16,184 nt of DNA, from the NCBI RefSeq assembly GCF_000611645.1, contig NW_014013132.1, positions 1 through 16,184 of the forward strand, given 5' to 3'. The position numbers and the translations under genes were made by a program. This document shows positions 1 through 9,337 of the stretch, piece by piece (positions within the stretch are counted from its first letter, which is position 1; the number at the start of each line of letters is the position of its first letter). The notes below the pieces were generated by a model. That model searched no databases. It worked only from the letters and a program-made list of their open reading frames with translations, and had not been told where the DNA came from. Source of the stretch: Monoraphidium neglectum (lineage: Eukaryota; Chlorophyta; Chlorophyceae; Sphaeropleales; Selenastraceae).

Positions 1-301
1 GTGTTGAGAGGGAGGGAGGGGGTAAGGGGGCCCGGGAGGGAGGTAGGGAGGGGCTCGCAAGGGACGGCCGAGATGGAGAGGGAGAGAGGTGTGGACAAAT
101 GCCGCAAGGTGGCTGGGGTCCGGTGTAGACGCCAGTGGAATCACAGTCAAAAGACAGCACCGGTTCACGAACACACAGGCATCAATGATTAGCACGTCAA
201 CACACGACTGTTGCAAGGACTCTGGCATTCAAACGCAGCAGGCACGCCCGCCTCCACGCTGTGCCGCCCTCGCGAACCCGCCCCAGCCGCCAGGCGCTCA
301 C
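1..301 (-). other. Incomplete intron of the aminotransferase gene
   Basis: This is the fifth visible intron of the minus-strand aminotransferase gene. Its donor (GTGAGC on the minus strand) lies at 301-296. No coding exon is seen in the rest of this stretch. On the minus strand the last ~95 bases before the window edge are a strong polypyrimidine tract, so the acceptor is probably just outside the window. On the plus strand the same bases are G-rich, with repeated runs of three or more G between about 10 and 54, giving G-quadruplex potential. The intron assignment is inferred from the donor and from the loss of homology-like sequence after it. Confidence 0.6.
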
Positions 302-2110
302 GCTGCAGGCCCGCCAGCCCCGGCACCGCGCCCTCGCCGTCCGGGTACTGCAGCCAGCTGTACGCATCGTCCTCGACGATCACCAGATCATACCGCCGCG
401 CAACCTCGTAGATTTCGGCCCTCCTCGCCGGCCCCATCGCCGCGCCCGTCGGGTTCTGGCCCGACGGGATGACGTACATCGCGCGCGGCATGCGCAGGCC
501 CTCGGCGCGGCGGCGGGAGAGGAGGGATTCTAGGGCGGACGGCAGCATGCCCTGCGCGTCCATCGCCACCGGCAGCAACTCAAAGCTGCGGGGTGGGGGC
601 AGAGGAGCAGGGGCATGAGGGGGAATCGGCCACATTCGGAGGGCACAAGGGGCTGGGCGACTGCACGGCGTAGTGTGCGCGCCGCACATAGGCTCCGGGG
701 CGGCTGGATCGCCAGGCGCACCAACCTGCGCCAGGCAAATCTCCCCTGCTCGCCGCGCCCCACCCCACCACGGCAGCGCCCTGCCCAGCAAAGCATGAGG
801 GACGCCCCCGCGCCCACCCCTTGGGCATCAGCTGCGCCTCGAGGGCGTGAGAGTAGGTGTACTCCTCGAGCAGCAGCGGGTCCCCCCGCTCCAGCAGCAG
901 GTCGAGCACCACGTCCAGCCCATAGGTGGAGCCGCAGGTCACGTTAACCTGGACGGCGCCCTGGGGCCGCTGCTGTGCCAGCGTGAGTGCGTGCAGCCTC
1001 GCGCGGAGCGGCTCGTAGCCGCTTGGCTGGGGGCGGTGGGTGGGCAGGGACGGCTGCTGTGGGCGATGGGCACGTGATACTTGGCGGAGCCGCAGCTGAC
1101 ACACCCCGATCGGCTGGTACAACAGGATCTCTCAAGCCCAGCCTCTTCATGTCTGTTGCCCTGCTTGGTGGCGCGAGCGCCACAAGTTCCCACATCGGTG
1201 ACAGCGGCCCCCAGCCAAGGCCTTCTGGGCAAGGAAGCGCAGCAGCCTCAAGACAGCCGCTTGCTGCCTTCCACGCCGCCTTCAGCACGCCAGGTGCCAG
1301 GCGCACGACCCTCACCGCAAAGCAGTACTGCTGCGCCGCCACCGTGTCCTTGGGGCCAGAGATGTCCAGCACGCCCCCACCCGCCATGGGGCCCAGGCCA
1401 AAGCTTATCGAGCTGATAGGGAACGCGTCAGCCGGCGCTGCGCAACCAAACATAAGCCGAGGTTGAGAGCGGGAGGGGGGAGGCGAGTGAGCGCCCCAGT
1501 TGAATGCGTGCGGGAGAGAGACAGCCCGCGCGGCTGCGTTGCTGGGTCTTACGGGCTCAAACCTGGGGACGCCGGAGAAGGGCGTCGCCACAAGCAAGGG
1601 CATGCACAGCCCGCTGGGCCTGCCGCGAGGGCGATCAGCTGGCGGCGCGGGGTCAGCACCAACCCGGCATGCAACTCACGCAGGCCGCCGTGCATGCCCA
1701 CGATGCCCGGGACGCCCATGAAGGAGTTGACGATGCCTGCGGAGCGGCGGTGGCGGCGGCGGCGGCGGCGAGTGGTGACAGGGCGCACCGTCAGCAGTGT
1801 GCCGACCTGGCGAGGCCCGGGCAGTTTGTCGAGGCTGGCGCGGGCAGAGCCGAGGCACGGCTGACGGCATAGGGCCATTACAGAGTGGCCTATGACAAGG
1901 CCCACGTTGTGTTGTGAGGGGCAGGCTGGCCTGGCGCACGGCGACTGTGCGAACGCCCGCTAGCAGGCAGCCAGCCACCAAGGCTTGGCCTGCTGGACAG
2001 CCCAAACGACACTCACGAGCCAGCCTTGCCGGCCGCAACGACCGCGCTTTGGCTGTCCACATGCTATTCCAATCCACGGGGCGCACGGGGGCACCGCTAT
2101 CATTGGTCAT
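302..2110 (-). CDS. PLP aminotransferase, 2-aminoadipate/kynurenine type (partial, 5 exons)
   Basis: Exons on the minus strand are 2110-2017, 1736-1680, 1437-1316, 1026-818 and 585-302. Lengths 94, 57, 122, 209 and 284 keep one frame at every GT-AG junction and give 255 residues. The start at 2110 is the first ATG before a family-like N-terminus (VDWNSMW). Fold-type I signatures follow in order: GMHGGLPPADAFPI (about 45-58), QQY then GYEPLRARL, CGSTYGLD in the cofactor phosphate region, SGQNPTG (202-208; Asn205 should contact the PLP ring) and EDDAY (232-236; Asp233 and Tyr236). The order and spacing match alpha-aminoadipate/kynurenine and aromatic aminotransferases (AADAT/Aro8-like), which move amino groups to 2-oxoglutarate in lysine, tryptophan and aromatic amino acid metabolism. 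The catalytic PLP lysine and the C-terminal half lie left of the window, so activity cannot be judged and substrate is not decided. The gene is divergent to IFT38, 492 bases between start codons. Confidence 0.9.
1744..1770. repeat. CGG-triplet microsatellite next to an intron acceptor
   Basis: An almost pure CGG run, interrupted once by TGG, lies in intron 1 of the aminotransferase gene. On the minus strand it reads as CCG repeats and ends a few bases before the acceptor CCGCAG at 1741-1737, so it takes the place of a normal polypyrimidine tract. Read through, it gives only a poly-arginine or poly-proline shadow. Confidence 0.7.
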
Positions 2111-2602
2111 CGCGCTGCGACTGACGCCACTGGATTGTGGGGACAGCGAGCAGCGCGCGAGCGCGTCTGAGGTCAGGGCCCTTGCTGCGCCGGCTGGGGG
2201 CTGCTGCGGTGGCGAAGCGCCGGGGATTCTGTAATCTGCGATCGTATGTGCCTTTATAGGATGCGCCGAGAGCGTTTTGGCGGTGTGGCGCGAAGACAGT
2301 TCGTGAGCCACCAGCGGGCACGCCTCAGTCTGAGTGAGGAAGCAACAATATGGAGGAAATGCGCACTCAGCGCGCAATTGATGCGCCGTTCTCGCCGGGA
2401 TGGTTGGTCGCAACAATGGCGTGCCACAACGAAGCTGCGTCAAGAGATATTGCGAGCGCGCTACCATATACGAATCCCTTGTTTACAAAAAGCATACAAC
2501 TTGACCTTTGCATCAGTCGCAAAGCAATCTGTTGCTGACGGTGCGGCTGACGCAGCGAAGACACCACCTGTGATCTTGACTGAGTGCAGGCGTGGCGGCG
2601 CC
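2111..2602. promoter_or_regulatory. Divergent intergenic region between aminotransferase and IFT38
   Basis: These 492 bases separate two start codons pointing outwards, so the stretch must hold both 5' UTRs and both promoters unless there are unseen 5' exons. Composition drops from exon-like GC to a more mixed sequence, most AT-rich around 2455-2520 (for example CCATATACG near 2463). I do not find a convincing TATA box or initiator for either gene. A frame stays open on the minus strand upstream of the aminotransferase ATG but shows no family-like sequence there. A shared bidirectional promoter is inferred from layout only. Confidence 0.55.
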
Positions 2603-5424
2603 ATGAGCTTCCGTGAGGTTAGATGTGAGTGGAACCTGTGTGTTTTGGCGCCGCGCCTGCTTGTGCAGCTCTGTCAGCGCTGCAGTGCCGTGGCGCACAG
2701 CCGGCCTTCGAACGCCGCACTCTGCCAAACACTCACCGCCGCGCCCCTGCGACCGCCGCAGCATTTGTGGAGGCGATGAAGACGCTGGGCTACCCCCGGC
2801 TGATCTCCCTGGACAATTTCCGCACCCCGAATTTCGAGCTGGTGGCCGACTGCATCCACTGGCTGGTGCACCGGTGCGCCGCCGAGCTTGCCAGCGGCGC
2901 CCCGCGCCGGGCCTGCTCACGATGACTTTTACTCATGCCGAGCATGGCCAACGACAGGCAAGGCATGCATTTACTGTGCGCAGAGGGCAGCGCAGCAGTG
3001 GCACAGAAGGCCAATTTAAATGCAGGGGTCCTGCAAGTGCAGAGATGATGCGCCACTGCTCGTTGGCGCCCGACGTCCGCGCAGGTTCTACCCAGAGAGC
3101 ACCATCCCCGGTGACATTGCGACAGAGGCAGAGCGCGTCGCCTTCCTGCAGGGCGTCGCGCAGGCGAGCGCCGCTGCGGCCGGCCCTGGAAGTGCCCGCG
3201 CCATGCTGCGCCGCACGTCGCTCTGTTTGGACGCATGCAGGGAGAAGATGCACCGAGCGCTGGGGGCTGTGCTTGGCCGCGTGAGGCAGTGCAGCTGCCG
3301 TCTCATCCACGCGTGCGGCTGCGATTTCATGCGACCCCATGCGCAACCCCTGTGTGGCGCCAGATCATGCTGACCAAGGCGCGCATGAAGCTCAACATCA
3401 AGCGGCTGTACGCGGCAGACGGCCAGGCGGTGCGGGAGCTGTTGAAGCTGGCCAGCCTGCTGTGCAAGGCCACGCAGTCGGCGGAGCAGGAGGGCGAGGT
3501 GCGGACCGGCATGGCTGTAGGGGCGGAGCTTGCGCCCGCTGGAGCGTCTGAGCGTACTGCTGTCAGTCCAGGGGGACGTCGCGGCTGAGCATGCTGCATG
3601 TTATTTGCAACAAACAGCACACCTGCAAATAAGGCACAGCTCAAATAGTCACATGTCAAGCCAGTTTGCCGGCAGCAAACTCAGCGCCGCTCGCCACCCC
3701 GACCAACGCCTGTGTGTGTTTCTGCAGGACGCCGCCGACGCAGGCGACATGTCTGCCGCCCTGCGCGCCTTCGACCCTCGCGCCGCCAAGGCCCTCGCCG
3801 CCGACATGGCGCGCGCGGGCGCCGCGCTGCACGCAGCGCTCGCGGCCGAGCCCGCGCTGCGTGTGGCGCGCGCGCGCGCGCTGGCAGGGGCGCAGGACTC
3901 CGAACACGTTGAGCGCTGCATCGCTGAGGCGGCGGCCGGCGTTGACGAGGCGCTCGGCAGCGCACGGGCCCAGGCGAGCTCGGTGGCTTGATGCCGCCCC
4001 CAATGTTGCAGCCTTTTCTGCAGCAGCCATTTCTAGAGCCTCCGACCTTGGCCGGGCGCGTTTCAGCTAGCATACCATCATTATTGCTTTGGAGAGAAGG
4101 AGACTTTGTTGCACACCCTGTTTGGCTGATCGATGCAATCTGGACCCTTGACCATGCAAAGCAGATCTCAGAGCTGGCGGCCGCCGAGGCTGCGCTCGAC
4201 GCAAAGCTGGAGCGGCGGCGCGCGGAGCTCGAGCGCGCGGAGAAGCGGCTGGCGACGCTGGCTGCTGTGCGGCCGGCCTACATGGATGAGTACGAGGCAC
4301 TGGAGGGGCAGCTGCAGGTGGGGTGGAAGCGGTTCACGGGAGAGGTTCCGTTTGGCGGCACAGGCCCAGCGTCCCAGGGGTTGCAAGCACGGCTTTGCTG
4401 GCGTGCTCGAGATAAATCCCTAGGCACTGCCTGTTGGCCGTCTCGCTGGTCACTTTCCCCTTCCGCTAATTGCATTACACGAGTTGACTCCCTCCTCCCA
4501 GCGGTGCTCAGTCTCACAGGTCCCAGACCCTCCTCTCCTGCATGCCCAGGCCCCCCTCCACCCCACCCTTCCTTCATTCCTTCCCTGCCTCGCGCTCCCC
4601 CGCCGCGCCCCCCAGGTCCTGTACACGCACTACCTGGAGCGCCACCGCAACCTGCAGTACCTTGAGGCGCGCCTGGAGGGCTACCACCGCGCGGAGGCGG
4701 ACGCCATGGACGCGCAGGACAGGCGGCTGAGGAAGATGCAGAAGCGGCTCGCGTGGGTGTCAGCGGCGCGGGCCGCGGGCCCCTGGCACGTTGTTTTTCT
4801 TGTTGAGGCCGCCGCCTTTTGACCTGCAGGGTTGACCAAGCATGTGTGAGTGGCAGGTACTGCTGATGCACCAGTGCCTGCGCCTCCCATTACCCCACCC
4901 GTTGCCATTCACTAGTCATTCTGAGAAGTGTATTGTATACTGCCCATTGTGGCTGCAGGGATGAGGAGCTGCGCATTCTGCGCGGGGAGCAGCAGGTTGA
5001 CGAGGGCCGGGCCGGCGCCGCGGCCTCGACGCCCTCAGATTCTGGCAGCAGCAGCGACGGCGACGGCGGCGGCCGCCGTCCCGACCAGCGCGGCGCTGGC
5101 GAGTTCGGCGCGGCGCGCGGGATGGGCCTGGGCGCCCCAGTTGCTGCGGCCCCCGCGGTGGTGGGCACGCTTGCGGGCGGCGGCGGTTGGGGCGACGACG
5201 ACGACGAGGCGAGCATCGACGAAGACACAGCGACAGACGGCCGCGACGTCTCGTTAGCTGGGTCTGGCTCGGACTCAGGCGCTGCCGCCGGCAGCTTGGG
5301 CCCCGGCGGGGGCCTGCAGGGCGGCGGCAACGGGGCTGGGGAGTTTCCTTATGGCGGCGGGGATGAAGGGGACGGGGATGATGGGGGCCTGCTGGGCGGC
5401 GACAGCGAGGACTCTGGTTTCTGA
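2603..5424 (+). CDS. IFT38: IFT38 / CLUAP1, intraflagellar transport complex B subunit
   Basis: Exons are 2603-2624, 2762-2873, 3085-3163, 3364-3498, 3728-3973, 4165-4317, 4616-4752 and 4959-5424, coding 449 residues with phases closing throughout. The N-terminus (MSFREVRSF, then [16 protein letters not shown] at 17-32) and [16 protein letters not shown] are hallmarks of the CLUAP1/IFT38/DYF-3 calponin-homology-like domain, which continues to [18 protein letters not shown]. Coiled coil follows, including [19 protein letters not shown] and the conserved [10 protein letters not shown] (about 233-242), up to about residue 305. The last exon encodes a Gly/Ser/Asp-rich acidic tail ending EDSGF. 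Known role: IFT38 pairs with IFT57 through coiled coils and contacts IFT80 in the IFT-B2 subcomplex needed to build cilia. Length is slightly above the animal protein (about 413). Intron 3 has a GC donor, and intron 5 may too. The gene implies a ciliated ancestor and probably a ciliated stage. Confidence 0.96.
3164..3363 (+). other. GC-AG intron 3 of IFT38
   Basis: The donor is CAG|GCGAGC and the acceptor GCGCCAG|ATC. Only this junction joins GVAQ to [11 protein letters not shown] in frame and without a gap relative to the family pattern at this place. No GT donor near 3163 keeps both frame and length. GC donors in eukaryotes usually keep a strong CAG| exon end, as here. Confidence 0.85.
3974..4164 (+). 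other. Intron 5 of IFT38, probable second GC-AG intron
   Basis: The candidate donor CAG|GCGAGC at 3971-3979 is identical over nine bases to the intron 3 donor, with acceptor AAAGCAG|ATC at 4164. A GT donor exists nine bases later (TCG|GTGGCT, intron from 3983). It also keeps frame but adds three residues (ASS) to the coiled coil. The GC version is closer to the expected length, but the sequence alone does not decide. Confidence 0.5.
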
Positions 5425-5431
5425 CCGACGT

Positions 5432-5436
5432 TGTAA
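5432..5436 (+). terminator. TGTAA polyadenylation-type signal for IFT38
   Basis: TGTAA is the usual poly(A) signal of chlorophycean green algae. This copy starts only eight bases after the IFT38 stop codon. I see no other plus-strand TGTAA before the next gene ends at 5884. If it is used, the 3' UTR is unusually short. Confidence 0.45.
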
Positions 5437-5453
5437 AGACCCAAGGGCGGATA

Positions 5454-5458
5454 TTACA
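5454..5458 (-). terminator. TGTAA polyadenylation-type signal for the cysteine-rich gene
   Basis: TTACA on the plus strand reads TGTAA on the minus strand, about 430 bases past the stop of the minus-strand gene ending at 5884. It is the first such signal I see in that direction and gives a 3' UTR length normal for green algae. It lies 17 bases from the opposing IFT38 signal. Confidence 0.45.
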
Positions 5459-5883
5459 GCAGAGAAGGAATAAGGAAGGTGGGTCAGCTTGCGCGTGAGC
5501 TGAGCCAGTCAGGGGACAAGTGAGGAGCTGCCATTGAGGAATGCAGGTGATAAACCAGGATGAAGGGAAGCAAAAGTCAACAAATCGCGCCCAATGCGGC
5601 AGGAGTTTGGCGGTCACGAAATCCTGAATCCTGGACTGACGTGATGCAACGTTCGTTGTTTGTCAAGGAACCCAAGGGCATGGGGATGCCCCTGGCAATC
5701 ACTCAAGGTAGCTGATAGCCGCGCTGCGCCACATGCCAGAACCCTAATAAAAAGCGTGCGACGCCCCGTCCCAAAGAAGGCGCACAACACCTGATTCAAC
5801 GTGGCCAACAAAGGGCGGGCACAGGCTGCCAGCTGCCTTGCAACCAACTGTGCAGATGGGTCACATCTCGCACCGCGATTTAC

Positions 5884-8118
5884 TCACAACGCAAATAGCA
5901 GGAGGCCGCATCCAGCAGCTGCTGCAGATAGAACCCCCCACGCGCCCGAGAGGCTGCCTTGGGCAGAGTTGCGGGTGCCTGTGAGCGCGTCAGTCTCGCC
6001 GATGACGCCGTTGCCACTGTTAGTGCTGTTCCTGCTGCGGCCGTCGGGCCCCACGCTCAAGTTTGTTTGGACCGCGTCTGCCGCGGCCACCGGCCGCTGG
6101 GGCAGCAAGCCATCCGCCGTCAGGCTGGCAATCAGGGACGGGTCGAGCTTGACCGGCTGGCCTGCTTCCAGGCATTCGTGGCGGGCCCTGGCGGCGGTAC
6201 AGGCGGCCGCCGTGGCGGTGTAGTCATCGCTCGGCAACATCCCGGCCGCGTCCAGCGCGGCCGCACGCGCAGCCGTGCAATGGCCCGACGCCGTGCCGGC
6301 GCTGCTGCCGCGGGCAACCCATCTGCAGTTGGGCGCGAGGCTGGCGCATGTAGCGGTGTCGGCCGCCCAAAGGCACGAGTTGGCGGCGTCCAACTGCCGG
6401 AACAGGGCCTGCAGGAGGCAGCAGATTCGTGAGAGGGCCGGGGGTTGTTGACTCGAAATGCACATGTTGATTGCATCCGTCGCGCTTCGTATGCTGCATG
6501 TTTTCTGTAACAAATCAGCTTTGCCGCTACCAGTCTCATTTCATGTTGCAAATGTGCGCAAGCCTCCCCACAATGGCGGCTGAAACGGGAGGGTCAGGCT
6601 GACCTTGACCTCTCCGCAAGTGCCCCAGACGTCGGGGTGGCGCTCGTCCACCTTGTCCTTGTACCCGGCGCCCTGCAGACAGGGGCACCAGCATCGGGGC
6701 TCTCTCAAAATGTTTGGGCCTTGTGTGGGATCAGGGGTCGGGCGCCGGCGGCAACCCTGCCATGCACGCGCCAGAAAGCCAGTCGCGCAGGCACTGGCGT
6801 GGGATGAACGGCACGCCCGACCCCCGCCCATCAGCGACCGCGCAGCACACCTGGTCCGGTTGCTCCAGGATAGTGATCCAGTCCGCATGGTTGCAGACAC
6901 CCTCGCCACCGGCGTCCCCAGCTGCCTGCTCTGCCCGGCCGCCCACTAAAGCCCTCTCCCGCTGGAGCCGCCGGCGGTGCCGCCGCGAGCGCCGCCGCGG
7001 CGGGATCGCTCCCAGAGGCTCCTGTGTGTCTTGCGTCCACAGGCAGCCGTCGCCGGCGCGGGCGCACTCCGCTTCACTGACGGCCTGGAGCACGGCCGTC
7101 AGTGGCACGAGGTGCAAGGGCGGCGCGTCTGGTTCAGGGGCTTGAAGGGGCATACAGTGTGGGAGTCAAGATGCAGCTAGCTCATCTCTAGTCACAATCG
7201 ATGGAGCTCATCAACCCTCCGTGCACTTTGTGCGGGGCATGCGCCACAATGGGCGCGACACTGCGCTCACCACTGCGCAGGGGAGCACTCGCTCCATCAG
7301 GGACCGCGGGCAGAGGGACGCCCGTGACATGGCCTCGGCGGCTGCAGCGGGGTCGAGGACGCAGCTGGGGGCCTGCAGGGGCGTACAGCACGCGTGGCGG
7401 ATCAGCCCCTGTGGCAGGCGTCCATGGGGTCAGTTGGCGTTGACTGCGAGCAACATCAAACGTTGCGCCACAGCTTGTCAGTCCGCCCACGGCACTGCCT
7501 GCTGCCTTGGTGCATGCGCGTCGCGCATCCGTCATGCCACGGCTCGCCGCAATCAACACCCACCGCCTCGGCGTCCCAGGAGCAGCGCTGTGCCACCGCG
7601 GCTGTGCATGCTTCAGGGGTCGTCAGCCGGCCGCATGCCGCGTCGGCCGCGGCGGCGCGCAGCAGGAACCCCGGCAGCCCCGCCGTTTCAAGAGGGTCTT
7701 GCGGCAAGAAGCCGGCGTCAGAGCTCACAAAGAACGCTGTTGTATGTCATAAGAGGCAGAGAGTGCAGCAGGGGCAAGGGGGTACTGGGAGAAGGCAATA
7801 GGAGTAGGAGACTGCTACTCTGCCCTCACAGGGAAGGGGTTGCGCTGCTGACCGCTGCATTGTCTGATGCGCGCCTCTGAAATGCGCGGTTGCTCACCCC
7901 TGCCTGCACAGGGCAATCAGGTGCTCATGGTAATCTTTACCTGAAGAAACGTCGCAGGAGGGCCGTGACAGCAAAGGGTCCCGGGACCAGCTGCACGCGC
8001 TGGTGACCCAGTGGGGGCGGACTGGCGCGTCCGGTGTCGCTGCGCCACTGCATCCGGCTACGAGTACGTAAAGCACCAGAGGTGCAGCACGCCACGCTTT
8101 GATGGAAATGCTGGGCAT
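5884..8118 (-). CDS. Secreted cysteine-rich protein with five C-x-W motifs, possibly GPI-anchored
   Basis: I do not recognise a named family. Minus-strand exons are 8118-7898, 7723-7564, 7372-7271, 7084-6851, 6672-6610 and 6408-5884; all junctions are GT-AG and in phase, giving 434 residues. The start at 8118 places a good signal peptide first (hydrophobic APLVLYVLVAG, likely cleavage near residue 27); an in-frame ATG at 8151 would put 11 residues before it. The mature part has C-x-W at 42-44, 121-123, 175-177, 272-274 and 288-290, three of them preceded by another Cys 7-8 residues earlier (C113, C168, C281), plus other cysteines, suggesting repeated small disulfide modules. After residue 343 cysteines nearly stop. 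An Asn/Ser/Gly-rich stretch with possible N-glycosylation sites (NLS, NST) leads to a C-terminal hydrophobic segment ending GLLLFAL, as in GPI signals. A wall or cell-surface role is inferred. The Arg-rich part of exon 4 (191-205) is odd. Confidence 0.78.
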
Positions 8119-9332
8119 AGCCACGACTTCTGGTCGGTGCGCGTCCCACAAGGCGCCCCAAAGTCCCGCGGGACAGCTGACGCAGTGTTGATAGATATGG
8201 GGCAGAGATAAATTGTTTGAGCCGCCAACTTGATATACGGTAAAAGTCGGTAGCAGACGGTCAGATCATTCCGCAGTGGTCACACTCATTGTCAGACTTG
8301 ATTAGGACAAGGCCCAAAGCTGGCCGGTGCCCCACAGACCACCAAAATTTCTAAAGATGTCTCGCGATCATACATAACCATCGTGCTGCGCAACCTTGTG
8401 GGTCAATGCGAGTCAAGCAGGCATGTGTTGCGGGCATGCAGCCAGGCTTGCGGGCGGGAGAAGGGACAGCGATGTGATGCATACAGCCGCCCAGGCGGTT
8501 CAACCAAGACGTTTAGCATGTGCGTCTGTCAACCCGCCCAGGTGAGTGTGCATGCTGCCCACTGTGCGGGTCGCCCGAGCCGACAAACCGTCTGGCAGTC
8601 TCGTGAACGCGTGTGAAGTCACTGGGGGCATGAGCATGCACGCGCGCGTGGCTTGGCAGTCTAATGTGTTGAAGCTCGGTACAGATGGACGCCTTGCAAG
8701 GATCCACACCTGTAGGCCGAGGCCAAGGCAGGGCAGCGGCAGCACCTGTGGCCAAACTCGGCAATGCCGTTGTCGAGGGAAAGTTGAGGTGGCTCCCGAG
8801 CCAAAATTCAGACATCGACAGTGAGCCAATGCCCTGCGCAGCAGTGGAAGCCGACGGTGCAGGTGCGTGCATGCTTGTGCCAGCACCTGCGCCAGCGGTG
8901 GGCTGCATTGCCAATCATGGCAGTCCTCACCAAGCCAAGGCCTAGCTGTCCCGGACCCTGAGCCGTGCAGTCGGTAGCCGGCAGTGAAGAGGCCTGCCCC
9001 AACGAAGCAGCCGGCGGCGTGCAGCTGCGCACCAACACGGGATACGGCCAGTGGCCAAGGCGATGTCAGCAGGCGGCTTGGAGGATGGGCCACCAGCAGG
9101 AGCAGTGCACCCCAGCAGGCAGAGCTTACTTGCAATGACTGCGGATTAAAGGATAGGGCGTCACAACGACAAGGGCGCTCCAAACCCCTCAATTTCTCAT
9201 CATACATGGGCAAATACAGTACAGCGCTGTAGTCGTAGCAAGTTTGGGGCCTCAAGCTTGCGTCTTATCTTCGAGCATGCGCGCATCGTCGACGCTGCCG
9301 CCCTCGTCAGCCTGACAAATTTGCGGTGTCCT

Positions 9333-9337
9333 TTACA
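9333..9337 (-). terminator. Candidate TGTAA signal for the DnaJ-like gene
   Basis: This is the first minus-strand TGTAA I find after the stop codon at 10689, in the context TGTGTAAAGG. It implies a 3' UTR of about 1.35 kb, which is long but possible in green algae. Another, variant signal nearer the gene cannot be excluded. Confidence 0.3.

Larger units (their letters stand above)
5425..5883. other. Convergent intergenic region with 3' UTRs
   Basis: These 459 bases lie between the stop codons of IFT38 (plus) and the cysteine-rich gene (minus), so they hold both 3' UTRs. Only short chance frames are present, and I see no RNA gene or repeat. The two candidate poly(A) signals are listed separately. 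Confidence 0.6.

Noticed and set aside
2403..2414. X-box-like inverted repeat GTTGGTCGCAAC upstream of IFT38
   Set aside because: It resembles half of an RFX X-box seen before ciliary genes in animals, but spacing and bases do not fit the consensus and green algae are thought to lack RFX factors. Probably chance.
1676..2467. 263-codon minus-strand open frame
   Set aside because: It contains true exon 1 of the aminotransferase (2110-2017), but the rest is 5' flank, intron 1 and the CCG repeat read through. Only the exon part resembles the family.
3860..3882. GCGCGC dinucleotide run
   Set aside because: It is part of IFT38 exon 5, encoding Ala/Arg residues in the coiled coil in frame, so it is not treated as a separate repeat.
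4916..5617. 233-codon minus-strand frame over the last IFT38 exon
   Set aside because: It is an antisense shadow of the GC-rich acidic tail exon; the Arg/Pro-rich product is typical of such shadows.
6731..6850. Extension of exon 4 of the cysteine-rich gene through CCAVADGRGSGVPF to a stop near 6731
   Set aside because: The frame stays open, but CAG|GTGTGC at 6851/6850 is an excellent donor in the right phase and gives an intron of normal size, whereas later donors give the wrong phase or introns under 100 bases.
8500..9255. 251-codon minus-strand open frame
   Set aside because: No domain, no codon bias like the neighbours, many Cys/His/Leu residues without pattern, and no supporting exon chain. 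Judged to be a chance frame in the gene-poor region.
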